Shown here piece after piece: positions 16,171 to 25,704 of a DNA stretch of 64,000 bases. The DNA comes from Fibrobacter sp. Lineage in GTDB: Bacteria > Fibrobacterota > Fibrobacteria > Fibrobacterales > Fibrobacteraceae. The notes under the pieces are model-generated. The model searched no databases. It was not told the DNA's origin and saw only the letters and a list, made by a program, of their open reading frames with translations. The position numbers and the translations under genes were made by a program. The stretch spans positions 1 through 64,000 of the forward strand of contig JAKSIH010000011.1 of NCBI GenBank assembly GCA_024398935.1, written 5' to 3'. Numbering within the stretch: the stretch's first letter is position 1; each line of letters starts with the position of its first letter.

Positions 16171-19100
16171 CTATTCCAGGAGTCCCAGGGCCTGCTTGAG
16201 GTTGTGTTCGTCCATCGAGGCCGGCATCTTGGACCGTTCCTCGGGAGCGACATAGGCAAGCTTTCGTTCGGAATCGGGCCGGCCTGACCGATTCCTCGGT
16301 ACGACCTCACCCGGTTTTAGGGAGTAGAAGAAGGGACCGGTCTTGACGAATCGCTTTTTCTGAAGCCCCTGGTTGATCGCTTCTGTCAATGCCTGCTGGA
16401 TGATGGGACCTGCCCGGTCGACATGGTGCAGTTCCAGAACACGGCTTTTTAGAATATCCTGGTGAATGGGGGATTCGCGATCGATGTAGAACTTGACCTG
16501 CGTGATAAGGGCTGCTACAGGCAATTCCGCAATAGGCTTGTCGTGAGGGGTTCCTTCGATTTTCGGGTGCTGAACCTGGTAGGGAACGACCATGGCGCTG
16601 GAGGATTTTTCAAAGACTTCGTCGTCGCTATCTTCATCCTGGGGGGCTGGAGGTGGTGGTGCGACACTTTGCTCGATGGCGATTGTTGCGACCAGGTGAC
16701 CGATTTCGTCCTGTCTTGCCATGTGCCAGAAGGGTAGCCACAGGTTGAGGACCTTCCAGCCCAATTGTTTGAGCAGCGTGGGCCTGATGTATTCGCGATC
16801 TTCCACGGAGGTGCGGAAACGTTCTGTCGTGCAGTCGTCCTCGATGAGCGCAAGAAAGTGGTTGGGGTTGTTGGCATCCACGACGACAGGGCCCAGACTG
16901 ATCCCGCCGCGATTGAGGGATTCCTCCGCCTGGATCTGTTCGGCCCCCAGGGACTCGATGACCTGCGGCCTGATTACGGAGGGGGCAAGGGAACTGTTGG
17001 TTTCGCAGCTAAAGTTCTTGGCCTGCAGGTAGGATATCCATGTCCAGAACAGATTCTGCTTGGCGCTTCCCTGCTTGGACAGGTCCGACTCGGATATATA
17101 GACCCAGGTTTCATTCTTGGCCAGGGTTGTGCAGACGGATATCTTCCGGTCTGCAACGATGCTTGTTCCCCCTTCAGCCTCGGCGCAGACAAGTAGCACG
17201 TCGCGGTAACGGTCGACTGCTCTTTCCGGAGTCTTTATGAAGTAACGGATATTCAGGTTCTGCTGATTGAAGAATCGTGCCGCGGGGGAATCTGCCATAA
17301 GCATTGCCCGGATGGCGGATTCGATTTCGTGGCAGGTTGCCTGATGGAACGCGATGATGCCGAGGGTCTTTCCGGGATTCTTTTCTGCATGGCGGATTGC
17401 CGCCTGGGCAATGGAGAGAACCTTGTCCTGGACCGTTTTAAGGTGAATGCCTTTAAAGGTTTCACGAGTGGGTGCGCTGAATAGCTTGATTCCACGATTG
17501 TAGATATGCCTGTTGGCGAAATCCACCAGGGCGGGGTCTCCGTAGAATGAACTTGCGAACCAGAGTTCCCGTGTGGGAATGCCCTTGCGGAGAGCCGTTG
17601 TCAGGACACTTTCTACGAAAAGGGGCGTGTGGCTGAGCGGCTGTTCCTGGTAGGCGTCGAAGGGCTGCTTTTCCAGGGGTGGATTGTGGGGGTCGCCTAC
17701 AAGGATGACCTTTTCCGCCTGCATGATCCCGGGGAGGGCGCCTACGACAGAGATGCTGTCCGCGTCGAGAATGATTGCCAGGTCAAAATGCCTTTCGGCA
17801 AGGTTGAAAGTCTCGTTCAGGTGGGCAACTGTCAGAAGTTCCGGGTGCTGTTCGACGGTTTCGTGGAATTCACGGAAGTTGGCGTTGCCGAACGAATCCA
17901 GCAGGTCCCTGTATTCCTTTGCCTTTTTAGCCCTTGCCTTCGGGCTTACGGTAAACAGGGAAGGGCAACTCCTGGTCGCGTTCTGGATTGTATGGGCGGT
18001 CCAGTACTGGGTTACCTGCTGAAGAACGTCCTTGTTTACGTTGTCTGTGTCCTGGATGAATTTTAGCAGGCCGGGACAGTTGTACTTCTCGAATTTCTTG
18101 AACAGGGCCGTTAATTGGACATGGATGTCCAGGTTTTCCCAGTTCTCGCTCCAGGACTTAATTGCATCCAGCCACTTTTCGATGCTGAGGCTCTCCAGGG
18201 GAGTCTCCAGACACATGTCCTTTGAAATCTGGCTGATATTGGATTGCAGTTTTTGGACTGCTGCAAAATAATCGGAAAGCTTTGGCAGGTGCTCCTTGAA
18301 CAGGTGCCATTGCTCTAGTATCTGTAGGAGCTGCTCGAACTTGACCGTGCCCTTGTATTTTTTTCGGAAGTCATAAACATACTGGATTTTTGATTCAAGT
18401 TCGTTCCAGTTGGACCGCTCATAGAGCCAGTCCTTGCCTAGGAGACGGTTTCCCAGGACGGAACTTTCCTTGTAGGCTCGTTTATGCTCCTGGTGTTCCA
18501 AAAGCTTGTCGATCAGTTCAAGGAGGGCGTCATCGGAGCCTACGGCTCTTGGATTTCGCAGGACCTTCAGTAGTTTCTTGCGGGAACTCCTATATCGGTC
18601 GGACAGTCCCTTTAGGGCGATTTTCTGGCTTTCCGCAAAATCATCGCGGGCGGCGAGAATGTTCTCATCCACTGCGTTATCGGTGTAGACCTCGGAAGTT
18701 GTCCTGCGGTATTCTGCCCACTTGGCTCCCGCCTTGGGAAGGTTCAGCAGGGTATCCTTGTAGGAATCCCAATTGTTGGAGCGGAGTTCCCATTGCTCGA
18801 AGGAGGGCGTATCCTGGTCGAAGCTTTCCTGGATGAGTTTTAAAATTTCTGCAAGGTTTGCAAGTAAGGTTCCTGCAGGAAACAGACCCGCATTTTCCAT
18901 AATGGAAATGATTGCGTCCAGTTCCGTTACGCTGTTGGCGGCTTCGCTCAGTTCGTTAGCGAGCTTGACTTTCTGGTCTGTGGAGAGGCTTGGGACATGT
19001 ACGGTCTGGAATGCCTTGTGAGCCTCAAATCCCTTCTGCTCGAAGTAAAGACGGATCAGTTCCTGTAAATCTGCCTTTAGGTCCTGGTAGCTCTGGTAGT

Positions 19101-20286
19101 CCAGTTGGAGGATTCCCTGGAAGAAGGAGTCGGGATACTTTACCTTTGAGGGCTTGGTATTTGCAAGTTCGTTCAGAAGGTCTCCCAGCAGGACTCCCGA
19201 GGGCTGAAGCGGCTTGTTGACTGCGTCGTAGTAGTCTACCGCATCCTTGCGCATGGTTCTGAGCTTTGCCTCTAGAACGCTTCGTTCAGGACTCTGGTAG
19301 TTACGGAAAGGAGGATTCCAGGTGTTTTTAAATGAGCTTGCGGAGACGGTTCTGCGGGAAACCACCAGGACGGACTTTCCCTTTGAAACGGTCTCTGCCA
19401 CAATGTTGGTAACGACCTTGTACTTGGCAGTCCCCGGTAGGGACTGGATGGCATAGGCCTTGGTTGCGTCGTTTAGCGCGTCCAGGGTGACCTTGCTGGT
19501 ATGGGAATCCGTAACATAGGGGAAATGGTAGTCTGCCGGAGAAAACAGGTGGTCCACGTCGCTGTTTTCAAAAAGGGATTCCTGGACTTCAAAGCCGTTT
19601 TCCGTAAGAAGCGCCGAAAGGGTGGAGCTTGCGTCTACCTTCTTTTCGTTAAATCCCCTTTCGAACCAGTTTCGGGAGAGGAGACGGGTGGTGTTGAAGA
19701 ATCCCAGGCAAATTCCATGACGGGTGAATTTCCAGTTGCGGACAGTCGCTATGGCCTTCTCGAAAAGGGAATAGTAGAGCTTGATGCTGAACAGACCGTT
19801 GATGACAGCATCCTCTGCCTTGGGCAGGGGGGAGGGAAGGACATCCTTGAGCCGCTCCCTGAGGACCACGTTTTCGATGGGAGGGCGGCTGGATAGGGTT
19901 AGGGTGTTCTTGCTGTTATCGAAGTCTACGGGGACAAGGAGGGCTGGGGCAAGGGCGTTGCCGTCCCACTTGAGAAAGCCAAGGACCAGGTAAAGGTCTG
20001 TCTCTCCAAAATCCTCTGCCTTTTCCCGGAGTACCATGGAAAATGAGTCCAGCTGGTACAGCTTCTGCTGGGCCGTGTAGGTGGCGCCAGTGGGAAAGAA
20101 GGATTCCAGAGGAAGAGGCCCCTTGGACTGCAACCACTTTTCCAGAAACAAATCTCCCGCTTCCATGATCAGGGGGGACTGAAAATCGCCCTTGGAGGAA
20201 AAATTCAGCAAGCGGTCACTGGAATTGAATATGGAAACTTCCTGACGGAGCTTCGAAAGGGTTGCAGAAGGGGACGCTGGAGACAT
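16171..20286 (-). CDS. Giant DUF4011/DUF3320-type helicase-nuclease protein with degenerate motifs
   Basis: A 1371-residue protein laid out like DUF4011-SF1 helicase-endonuclease-DUF3320 proteins: an N-terminal DUF4011-like region (about 1-250), helicase core halves around 275-330 and 790-1080, a Vsr/MTES_1575-like nuclease region near 1140-1200 (LLKQLGWKVLNLW), and a DUF3320-like segment at 1250-1330. Key motifs are eroded. Walker A reads LPGTAKYK where GPPGTGKS is expected. The Walker B region reads IILDADS instead of a DEAS-type sequence. Motif VI reads SVCTTLAK where NVALTRAR-like residues, including the arginine finger, are expected. The nuclease ECDG position reads LIEDDC. Family members are large DNA-acting enzymes linked to genome defence. 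The frame is intact over 4.1 kb, so the protein is kept, but probably not as a normal ATPase. It is monocistronic; the ATG at 20286 has only a weak upstream purine tract. Confidence 0.75.
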   Translation of the reverse strand: MSPASPSATLSKLRQEVSIFNSSDRLLNFSSKGDFQSPLIMEAGDLFLEKWLQSKGPLPLESFFPTGATYTAQQKLYQLDSFSMVLREKAEDFGETDLYLVLGFLKWDGNALAPALLVPVDFDNSKNTLTLSSRPPIENVVLRERLKDVLPSPLPKAEDAVINGLFSIKLYYSLFEKAIATVRNWKFTRHGICLGFFNTTRLLSRNWFERGFNEKKVDASSTLSALLTENGFEVQESLFENSDVDHLFSPADYHFPYVTDSHTSKVTLDALNDATKAYAIQSLPGTAKYKVVTNIVAETVSKGKSVLVVSRRTVSASSFKNTWNPPFRNYQSPERSVLEAKLRTMRKDAVDYYDAVNKPLQPSGVLLGDLLNELANTKPSKVKYPDSFFQGILQLDYQSYQDLKADLQELIRLYFEQKGFEAHKAFQTVHVPSLSTDQKVKLANELSEAANSVTELDAIISIMENAGLFPAGTLLANLAEILKLIQESFDQDTPSFEQWELRSNNWDSYKDTLLNLPKAGAKWAEYRRTTSEVYTDNAVDENILAARDDFAESQKIALKGLSDRYRSSRKKLLKVLRNPRAVGSDDALLELIDKLLEHQEHKRAYKESSVLGNRLLGKDWLYERSNWNELESKIQYVYDFRKKYKGTVKFEQLLQILEQWHLFKEHLPKLSDYFAAVQKLQSNISQISKDMCLETPLESLSIEKWLDAIKSWSENWENLDIHVQLTALFKKFEKYNCPGLLKFIQDTDNVNKDVLQQVTQYWTAHTIQNATRSCPSLFTVSPKARAKKAKEYRDLLDSFGNANFREFHETVEQHPELLTVAHLNETFNLAERHFDLAIILDADSISVVGALPGIMQAEKVILVGDPHNPPLEKQPFDAYQEQPLSHTPLFVESVLTTALRKGIPTRELWFASSFYGDPALVDFANRHIYNRGIKLFSAPTRETFKGIHLKTVQDKVLSIAQAAIRHAEKNPGKTLGIIAFHQATCHEIESAIRAMLMADSPAARFFNQQNLNIRYFIKTPERAVDRYRDVLLVCAEAEGGTSIVADRKISVCTTLAKNETWVYISESDLSKQGSAKQNLFWTWISYLQAKNFSCETNSSLAPSVIRPQVIESLGAEQIQAEESLNRGGISLGPVVVDANNPNHFLALIEDDCTTERFRTSVEDREYIRPTLLKQLGWKVLNLWLPFWHMARQDEIGHLVATIAIEQSVAPPPPAPQDEDSDDEVFEKSSSAMVVPYQVQHPKIEGTPHDKPIAELPVAALITQVKFYIDRESPIHQDILKSRVLELHHVDRAGPIIQQALTEAINQGLQKKRFVKTGPFFYSLKPGEVVPRNRSGRPDSERKLAYVAPEERSKMPASMDEHNLKQALGLLE

Positions 20287-20330
20287 GCCCTGAATATAAT
20301 TTTTTTACGGGGGAAAATTTCGCTGTAGGC

Positions 20331-21245
20331 CTACAAAGTATGTACAATTATTCCAATTGCTTCGTCCAGGGGGAGGGGGGAGGAATCCGAGGCGAGATTT
20401 GCCTTGAAAAGGACCCGTCCCAGGAGTTCTTCCGGGGAGACTCCCGCTTCCTTGTCCTGGCGGATACTGTGTGCCAGTTCCCGCTTTGAAAGCTTTTTGC
20501 CGGTGGAATCCACGATGAGTCCGTGGTGCAGGTAGAGCGGGGAATGGTAATCCCTGGAAATGTTTCCGATGCCTCCTGCGTATTGGCAGATTTTCTGGCT
20601 TAGAAGGATTTGCCTTGCGGTGGAGTTGCGGATGTCTTCTCCCCGGACAATGTGGGTGATGTTCTGTTCCTGGTCGTCTACGCAGACACAGAACTGGTAG
20701 GTGAAAAATCCGTCCCGGTCCTGGATGGGGAAATCACCGCATTGGCTAGCGGGTTTTTCGATGAAGTGTCCAAGACGGCAGTCATTCCATTCTATTATTT
20801 TGTCTGAAGTCCTGAACCGCAGGTTGTGGGGATTGGCGTATCTTTCGTCGGTGGCGCCTCCATCCTGTTTGCTGCACTTCCCCTGATAGATGATTTCCCC
20901 TGTTTCGCTACGGGGATTTTCCGCTTCCAGCTGTTTTCTGCTGCAGGTACAGGGGTAGGTCAGGCCAGCCTCGGTCAGCTTCTCTAGAACACTGCGGTAT
21001 ATTTCCTGGCGGTCGCTCTGGATGCTTTCGCTCTGGTATTCAAACCCAAGCCAGTCCAGGTCTTCCCTGATGCCGTCGATATAGGCCTGCCGCGTGCGTC
21101 CCCGGTCGTGATCCTCGATTCTCAGGTGAATATGGAGATTCCATTTTTTCGCAGCGGCCCATACATACAGCGCTGACAGCAGGTGACCTTCGTGCAGGTA
21201 TCCTGTAGGGCTTGGCGCGAACCGAACTTTTCCGGAATAGTCCAT
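20331..21245 (-). CDS. gluQ: Glutamyl-Q tRNA(Asp) synthetase
   Basis: A 304-residue class I synthetase-like protein lacking the anticodon-binding half of GluRS, the size of GluQ (YadB). It has RFAPSPTGYLHEGH (the HxGH nucleotide motif) at residues 8-21, the GluQ zinc site CTC near residue 99 with a Tyr and Cys about 20 residues later (YQGKC), and KKLSKR as the KMSKS motif near residue 255. The enzyme attaches glutamate to the queuosine base of tRNA-Asp in the cytosol, without needing tRNA-Glu. It is transcribed alone on the minus strand, 45 bases upstream of the helicase start. The first ATG fits the family N-terminus. Confidence 0.93.
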   Translation of the reverse strand: MDYSGKVRFAPSPTGYLHEGHLLSALYVWAAAKKWNLHIHLRIEDHDRGRTRQAYIDGIREDLDWLGFEYQSESIQSDRQEIYRSVLEKLTEAGLTYPCTCSRKQLEAENPRSETGEIIYQGKCSKQDGGATDERYANPHNLRFRTSDKIIEWNDCRLGHFIEKPASQCGDFPIQDRDGFFTYQFCVCVDDQEQNITHIVRGEDIRNSTARQILLSQKICQYAGGIGNISRDYHSPLYLHHGLIVDSTGKKLSKRELAHSIRQDKEAGVSPEELLGRVLFKANLASDSSPLPLDEAIGIIVHTL

Positions 21246-21379
21246 GATATGCCTGAAAAATATGGGTGAGTGTTCTGCGTCACAAGATAAAAACTTTGTG
21301 GAAAGGTCTGGACTTTAAACAGCCCTCTTCAGGGATTCGGAATACACGTAGTAGGGTTGTTTTTTCTAATTTGATAGCG

Positions 21380-22951
21380 ATGCGTAACAAAAATTCAGTT
21401 TCTGGAAAGATGGTTGCTTGCAGGGCCATGGCCCCGCTTGCTGTTTTAGGACTAGCCCTGTTTGGTTGTTCTTCTGCGCCAGCCCCTCAGGCAGATCCTG
21501 TAAAGGCGGAGCCGGTCGTCTCCGTTCCCGCGGAGATTCCTTCTGCCGAAACTTCTGCCGAATCTTCTGCAGAAACGGCTAGCGCAAATGTCTTGCCTGC
21601 TAGCTACAAGGATGTCCTGTTTCCCGAATTTGTCTATGTGGCGCCCCATCCCAGGGACTACCGGGTTGAAGTTGCCCCGGGGATTGTTGGCTATATCGCC
21701 AGCGACCGGTCCCTTCCCCTGGTGAATTTTACGGTTTACTTTGAAGAGTCTAGCCTGCCGACTACCTTGAAGGACGAGGCGGCATCTTCTATGGTGAGTT
21801 CCATGCTCCGTCGCGGTGCAGGTGGGGGAATCTCTCCCCACGACCTGGATGATTCCCTGGAATTTATCAGTGCAGGCATAAGCACGTCTGCCGGTACATA
21901 TTCCTCCATGTTCGACATAGACTGCCTTTCCAAGGATTTTAAGAACATGCTGGATCTGTCAAAAAAGGTTTTGACAGCACCTGCCTTTGACAAGGATCAG
22001 CTTGAAATCGTGAAGGCGAGCTTCGTGACGTCCTACGACCGCCGTTATGATACTCCGGCAAAAGTTCTTTCCGCCCTGAAGGCGAAGGTCAATTACGCTC
22101 CGAACCTGAGACTGTGGGATGCCACTGCTGAAGAGTACAAGGCCGTTACCCCCGAGGATGTAAGGCGCCTTGCCGCAGGGACTTTTTCCTCCAGGAAAAT
22201 CGTGTTTGCCCTTTCCGGCGATGTGGATCGGGATTCCTCTATCGCCATGCTTAAGGACTTTTTTGCGGACTGGAAGGTGGAACCTGCTCCCCAGACGGTA
22301 AAGCCGGAACCGTTGAGTTTCCTGCGTAAGCCGGGAATCTATGTGGTGGACAAGGATATTACCCAGGCAAATATCTCCATGAACCAGCCTTTCGTGAAGC
22401 GCCCCCACGAGGATTACTATCCTGCTGCGGTGGCAAGCTTTATCCTGGGTGGTGGCAGCTTTACCAGCCGTCTGATGAACCGCGTTCGCAGTGATGAAGG
22501 TCTGGCTTACTCGATTTACAGTAGCGTTGGAAATGATTACCGTGATACATCCATGGTGACTATTGCCCTGCAGACCAAGGTGGAATCCGTAGACTTTGCC
22601 CTGAAGTTGATTTATGAGGAAATAGAAAAGCTGGCCAAGGAAGGCCCTTCGGAAGAGGAACTGGTCCAGGCAAAGAAGGCGATTATTGAAAGCCTGCCCA
22701 GCCTTTTTGACAGTCCTTCTTCTACTGCGATTATCTTCGCCAAGGGTGAACTTCTCGGAAAGTCCCAGGATCATTACCTGGACTATGTGAAGGAAGTCAA
22801 TGCTGTGACACCGGAACAGGTCAAGGCGATGATAGCGAAATACTTCAGTAGGGATAAGATGACGATTTCCGTCGTGGCACCTGTTTCAAAGCTGGATGCC
22901 CTGAAACCGTTCACGGTGATCCCGCTGGACAGTCTTGAATTTAGAAACTAG
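21380..22951 (+). CDS. M16 peptidase-like lipoprotein lacking the HxxEH zinc motif
   Basis: A 523-residue protein. The start at 21380 gives a 30-residue lipoprotein signal with lipobox LFGC; the reading frame extends upstream, but that part has no signal or ribosome site. The mature protein has two M16 (insulinase/MPP) halves. The position of the zinc motif, normally HxxEH, reads AASSMVSSML, so the metal ligands are absent. The second half keeps the substrate-side signature GGGSFTSRLMNRVRSDEGLAYS with the conserved Arg and Tyr. Bacterial M16B enzymes often work as a catalytic plus a non-catalytic pair, and this looks like the non-catalytic type; no catalytic partner lies nearby. The next gene starts 11 bases later with GGAGG overlapping this stop, so they form an operon. 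Probably anchored in the envelope. Confidence 0.85.
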   Translation: MRNKNSVSGKMVACRAMAPLAVLGLALFGCSSAPAPQADPVKAEPVVSVPAEIPSAETSAESSAETASANVLPASYKDVLFPEFVYVAPHPRDYRVEVAPGIVGYIASDRSLPLVNFTVYFEESSLPTTLKDEAASSMVSSMLRRGAGGGISPHDLDDSLEFISAGISTSAGTYSSMFDIDCLSKDFKNMLDLSKKVLTAPAFDKDQLEIVKASFVTSYDRRYDTPAKVLSALKAKVNYAPNLRLWDATAEEYKAVTPEDVRRLAAGTFSSRKIVFALSGDVDRDSSIAMLKDFFADWKVEPAPQTVKPEPLSFLRKPGIYVVDKDITQANISMNQPFVKRPHEDYYPAAVASFILGGGSFTSRLMNRVRSDEGLAYSIYSSVGNDYRDTSMVTIALQTKVESVDFALKLIYEEIEKLAKEGPSEEELVQAKKAIIESLPSLFDSPSSTAIIFAKGELLGKSQDHYLDYVKEVNAVTPEQVKAMIAKYFSRDKMTISVVAPVSKLDALKPFTVIPLDSLEFRN

Positions 22952-22962
22952 GAGGAATTGCG

Positions 22963-24015
22963 ATGAACCTTCTGAATGTTAGCTTTAAAGTTGCCAGCGC
23001 CATCTTGCTGTGCGCGTTTACTGCCTTTGCTTCCGAGGAGTCCTCCGGTGAAAAGACCCTGGCAGTCCAGAAAGCCGCCCAGGCGAAGGAGCGGACGGTC
23101 TCCATGACCCGTAGCGACCTGCGCAACAAGCTGGGCGACGATGATTTGAAGTCCCTTTGTTCCGGCATGAAAAAATGCCTGGATATCGATGTCCCCGGTT
23201 GTGATGAGGCGGACAAGAAACCCTTGAAGCGCATCAAGTACGACGGGGAGTTCTGCGGAGTCTACAAGGAAATTGTGAAGCGCGGCTACGGTACCGACAT
23301 GAACAATGTTATGGCTCCTGAAATCTTTGCTAGGCTTGGTCGCCAGTACAGGGCTATTTATGTGAACGAGGGAACGCTTCCCCTTGACCAGAACGTGATT
23401 AGCTACCTGTTTGACAATATGCCTTTTACGGCCCAGCTGATTAATGCCTACCTGGAAACCAACTACAGCCTTGAGTATGCGAGCAAGGACAGGAGGTTTT
23501 TCAATGGAAGTAATGGCGGTTCCCTTTCTGGGGAATTTTATTGGGCCCTGCAGGATAGCGCTGGCGCAAAGCTTGGCTTGCGTGACCTTTTCTTTGGCTA
23601 TGGTCATGCCAAGATCTTAAAGTGGTCCCTGACGGGGACTGCCATCGCCTTCCTGGACATGGATCCCCTTCCGGGAAAGAAACTTAAATACAAACTAACG
23701 GCAATCGTGTTCCCGGGAAATTCCGTATTGAATTCCATTATGCAGATGAAGGTCTTCAAGAATGTGGTGAACGAAAAGCTGGACGAGATTGTCGGCGATA
23801 TCAACAAGGCCGCTGGCAGCTATTTCGGCGGAAACAAGGAACCTATACTGAAGAACGCTACATTGAAATCCCAGGAAAATGTACAGTACGTTCTTGACTT
23901 TGAGACTGTTGTCAATGGCGCCCCCTGGAAGCTTGGTGATTTTGAAAAGTTGCAGAAGGAACGTGCCAAGGCTAAAAATGCGGCAACGCCCTTGAAAGTG
24001 GAAATTCAAAAATAA
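22963..24015 (+). CDS. Secreted or periplasmic protein of unknown function
   Basis: A 350-residue protein with a signal peptide (MNLLNVSFKVASAILLCAFTAFA). GGAGGAATTGCG precedes the ATG at good spacing. Five cysteines fall between residues 65 and 100, and the rest is mixed alpha/beta with a hydrophobic beta-rich stretch around 210-260 (GTAIAFLDMDPLPG, KLTAIVFPGN). A charged C-terminus ends KVEIQK. I recognise no domain. It sits between the M16-like lipoprotein (11 bases upstream) and trmH (16 bases downstream), so it is probably co-transcribed and may work with the M16-like protein in the envelope. Confidence 0.75.
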   Translation: MNLLNVSFKVASAILLCAFTAFASEESSGEKTLAVQKAAQAKERTVSMTRSDLRNKLGDDDLKSLCSGMKKCLDIDVPGCDEADKKPLKRIKYDGEFCGVYKEIVKRGYGTDMNNVMAPEIFARLGRQYRAIYVNEGTLPLDQNVISYLFDNMPFTAQLINAYLETNYSLEYASKDRRFFNGSNGGSLSGEFYWALQDSAGAKLGLRDLFFGYGHAKILKWSLTGTAIAFLDMDPLPGKKLKYKLTAIVFPGNSVLNSIMQMKVFKNVVNEKLDEIVGDINKAAGSYFGGNKEPILKNATLKSQENVQYVLDFETVVNGAPWKLGDFEKLQKERAKAKNAATPLKVEIQK

Positions 24016-24031
24016 TGTTGGAGAATCTAAA

Positions 24032-24691
24032 ATGAGCGAAAATAAGGAAAGTCTGGAATCTCTGCTAGCTCGTGTGACTGACCGACGTAAGGAACTTCTG
24101 ACCTCGGTGGTGGATCGCCGCACGAGGCATTTCTGCATGGTCCTGGAAGATCTTTTTGATCCCCACAACATTTCTGCCGTGATTCGTACCGCTGAAGTTT
24201 TCGGACTTCAGGATGTCCACATTATTGAAGAGGACAACGCCTACAGCGTGAACAAGTCTATTCTGAAGGGGTCCTACAAGTGGATGAACCTCTACCTGTA
24301 CAAGAAGCGGATGCTCTGCATGGAAAAGCTTCGCGCCAAGGGTTATAAGATTGCCGTTGCCAGCACGAATACCACCAATTCCGTTCTGGACCTGGACCTG
24401 AGCCAGCCTACGGCATTCTATCTGGGAAGCGAGTTCCATGGTAACCATCCGGACACGCTGGCCCACGCCGATTACGAATTTAAGCTTCCCCAGTACGGCA
24501 TTACCGAATCCATGAACGTCTCCGTTGCAGGGGGTGTCCTCATGACCTACCTGGATGTGTTCATGCAGAAGGAAGGCCGTGAAAAGTTCCTGTTGCCCAA
24601 GGATGAGCGGGACGCCTTGCTCCATGACTGGCTGGACCGGCATGTAAATGGTATTGAAAATAACAGCCCAATAACGCGAATAGAAGGATAA
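24032..24691 (+). CDS. trmH: TrmH-type SPOUT tRNA/rRNA 2'-O-methyltransferase
   Basis: A 219-residue protein with the three SpoU/TrmH motifs in order: DPHNISAVIRTAEVFG (motif 1, residues 39-54, with the catalytic Arg), FYLGSEFHGN (motif 2) and LPQYGITESMNVSVAGGVL (motif 3, the knotted SAM site). The length and short N-terminal helix fit tRNA (Gm18) 2'-O-methyltransferase TrmH better than the longer RlmB, which has an L30e-like extension. It uses S-adenosylmethionine in the cytosol. GGAG precedes the ATG. It lies 16 bases after the secreted orphan gene, and an 84-base gap separates it from the MlaD-like gene. The exact RNA target is inferred. Confidence 0.88.
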   Translation: MSENKESLESLLARVTDRRKELLTSVVDRRTRHFCMVLEDLFDPHNISAVIRTAEVFGLQDVHIIEEDNAYSVNKSILKGSYKWMNLYLYKKRMLCMEKLRAKGYKIAVASTNTTNSVLDLDLSQPTAFYLGSEFHGNHPDTLAHADYEFKLPQYGITESMNVSVAGGVLMTYLDVFMQKEGREKFLLPKDERDALLHDWLDRHVNGIENNSPITRIEG

Positions 24692-24775
24692 TCCCCTCTT
24701 TTATGGGGTGAATTTGGTCTCTATTTCAAGTATGGCTTTCCGCTTTTTTTTGAGAAAAGCTAGATTGAGTTGCAA

Positions 24776-25696
24776 ATGAAAAAGTATTCTGCATTGTATT
24801 TTTCTGTAGGGCTTGTCGTTATCCTGGCCCTTGTCATTTTGGTTTTTGGAATCTTCTTCCTGAACGAGAAGGATCCGAGAGAGACCTTCAATACCTACTA
24901 TCTGCGTTTTACTCAGGTCAGTACCCTTGTTCTTGACGACCCTGTAAAGGTCAACGGCGTAAAGCTGGGCAAGGTGGAAAACATCGAGCTTGCGGGGCAT
25001 CGCGTTGTGGTGACCATCCGCTTGCGTACGGATGTAAAGATTCCCAAGGATTCCGAAATCCGCGTCCAGAACATCGGTATTATGGGTGAACGCCAGATCG
25101 GTATGATTCTTGGCGATGCAACGGAGTATTACGCTCCGGGCGATACGGTTACGGGCCAGTTTGATGCCGGTATTGCGGAGGCCCTGGGCCTTGCCGGCGA
25201 AGTCTGCGATAGTACCAAGGTCCTGCTGGAATCGGTAAAGCAGGCCCTGAACCAGACCATCGTAAATCCGGAATTCCAGGAAAGGTTCAAGACCCTCCTG
25301 GTAAAGGCCGAGGCTCTGGAAGACCGGACCATGAAACTTCTGAACACCACCGACCCCCAGATTAAGAAGAGCCTTGACGGCTTGAACCAGGTGACGGCTA
25401 AGGTGAATGAACTTGTTGACGGCGTGAAGCCTCCCATCGACAACATGTTTGCAAATACCGAGAAGGTCATGGGTAATGCAAACAATCTGATGGGTGAACT
25501 GGAAGGCGTTACGAAACACCTGGATGAACTGCTCAATACGGTGCAGACGAAGCTGGAATCCAAGGATAACACCGCCGGTATTTTGCTGAACGACAGGGCC
25601 CTGCACGATGATTTGGTAAAGACCATCCATTCTGCCGATAGCCTGTTCCGCGTCATCCTGAAGGATGGCCTGGATGTCAATGTGGATATTTTCTGA
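24776..25696 (+). CDS. MlaD/Mce-domain lipid-transport protein
   Basis: A 306-residue protein with one N-terminal membrane helix (about residues 6-29) followed by an MCE domain at 38-115: VSTLVLDDPVKVNGVKLGKV and NIGIMGERQIGMILG are the hallmark strands. The remaining 190 residues are predicted helical, with heptad-like Leu/Val spacing and many Asn and Lys, as in Mce proteins that form periplasmic tunnels. Family members bind phospholipids or other lipids for an MlaEF-type ABC transporter. No mlaE or mlaF is nearby, so the partner is elsewhere or this acts alone. The ATG at 24776 is used in preference to a TTG two codons earlier. HPr begins eight bases after the stop. Confidence 0.9.
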   Translation: MKKYSALYFSVGLVVILALVILVFGIFFLNEKDPRETFNTYYLRFTQVSTLVLDDPVKVNGVKLGKVENIELAGHRVVVTIRLRTDVKIPKDSEIRVQNIGIMGERQIGMILGDATEYYAPGDTVTGQFDAGIAEALGLAGEVCDSTKVLLESVKQALNQTIVNPEFQERFKTLLVKAEALEDRTMKLLNTTDPQIKKSLDGLNQVTAKVNELVDGVKPPIDNMFANTEKVMGNANNLMGELEGVTKHLDELLNTVQTKLESKDNTAGILLNDRALHDDLVKTIHSADSLFRVILKDGLDVNVDIF

Positions 25697-25704
25697 GGAA
25701 AAAG

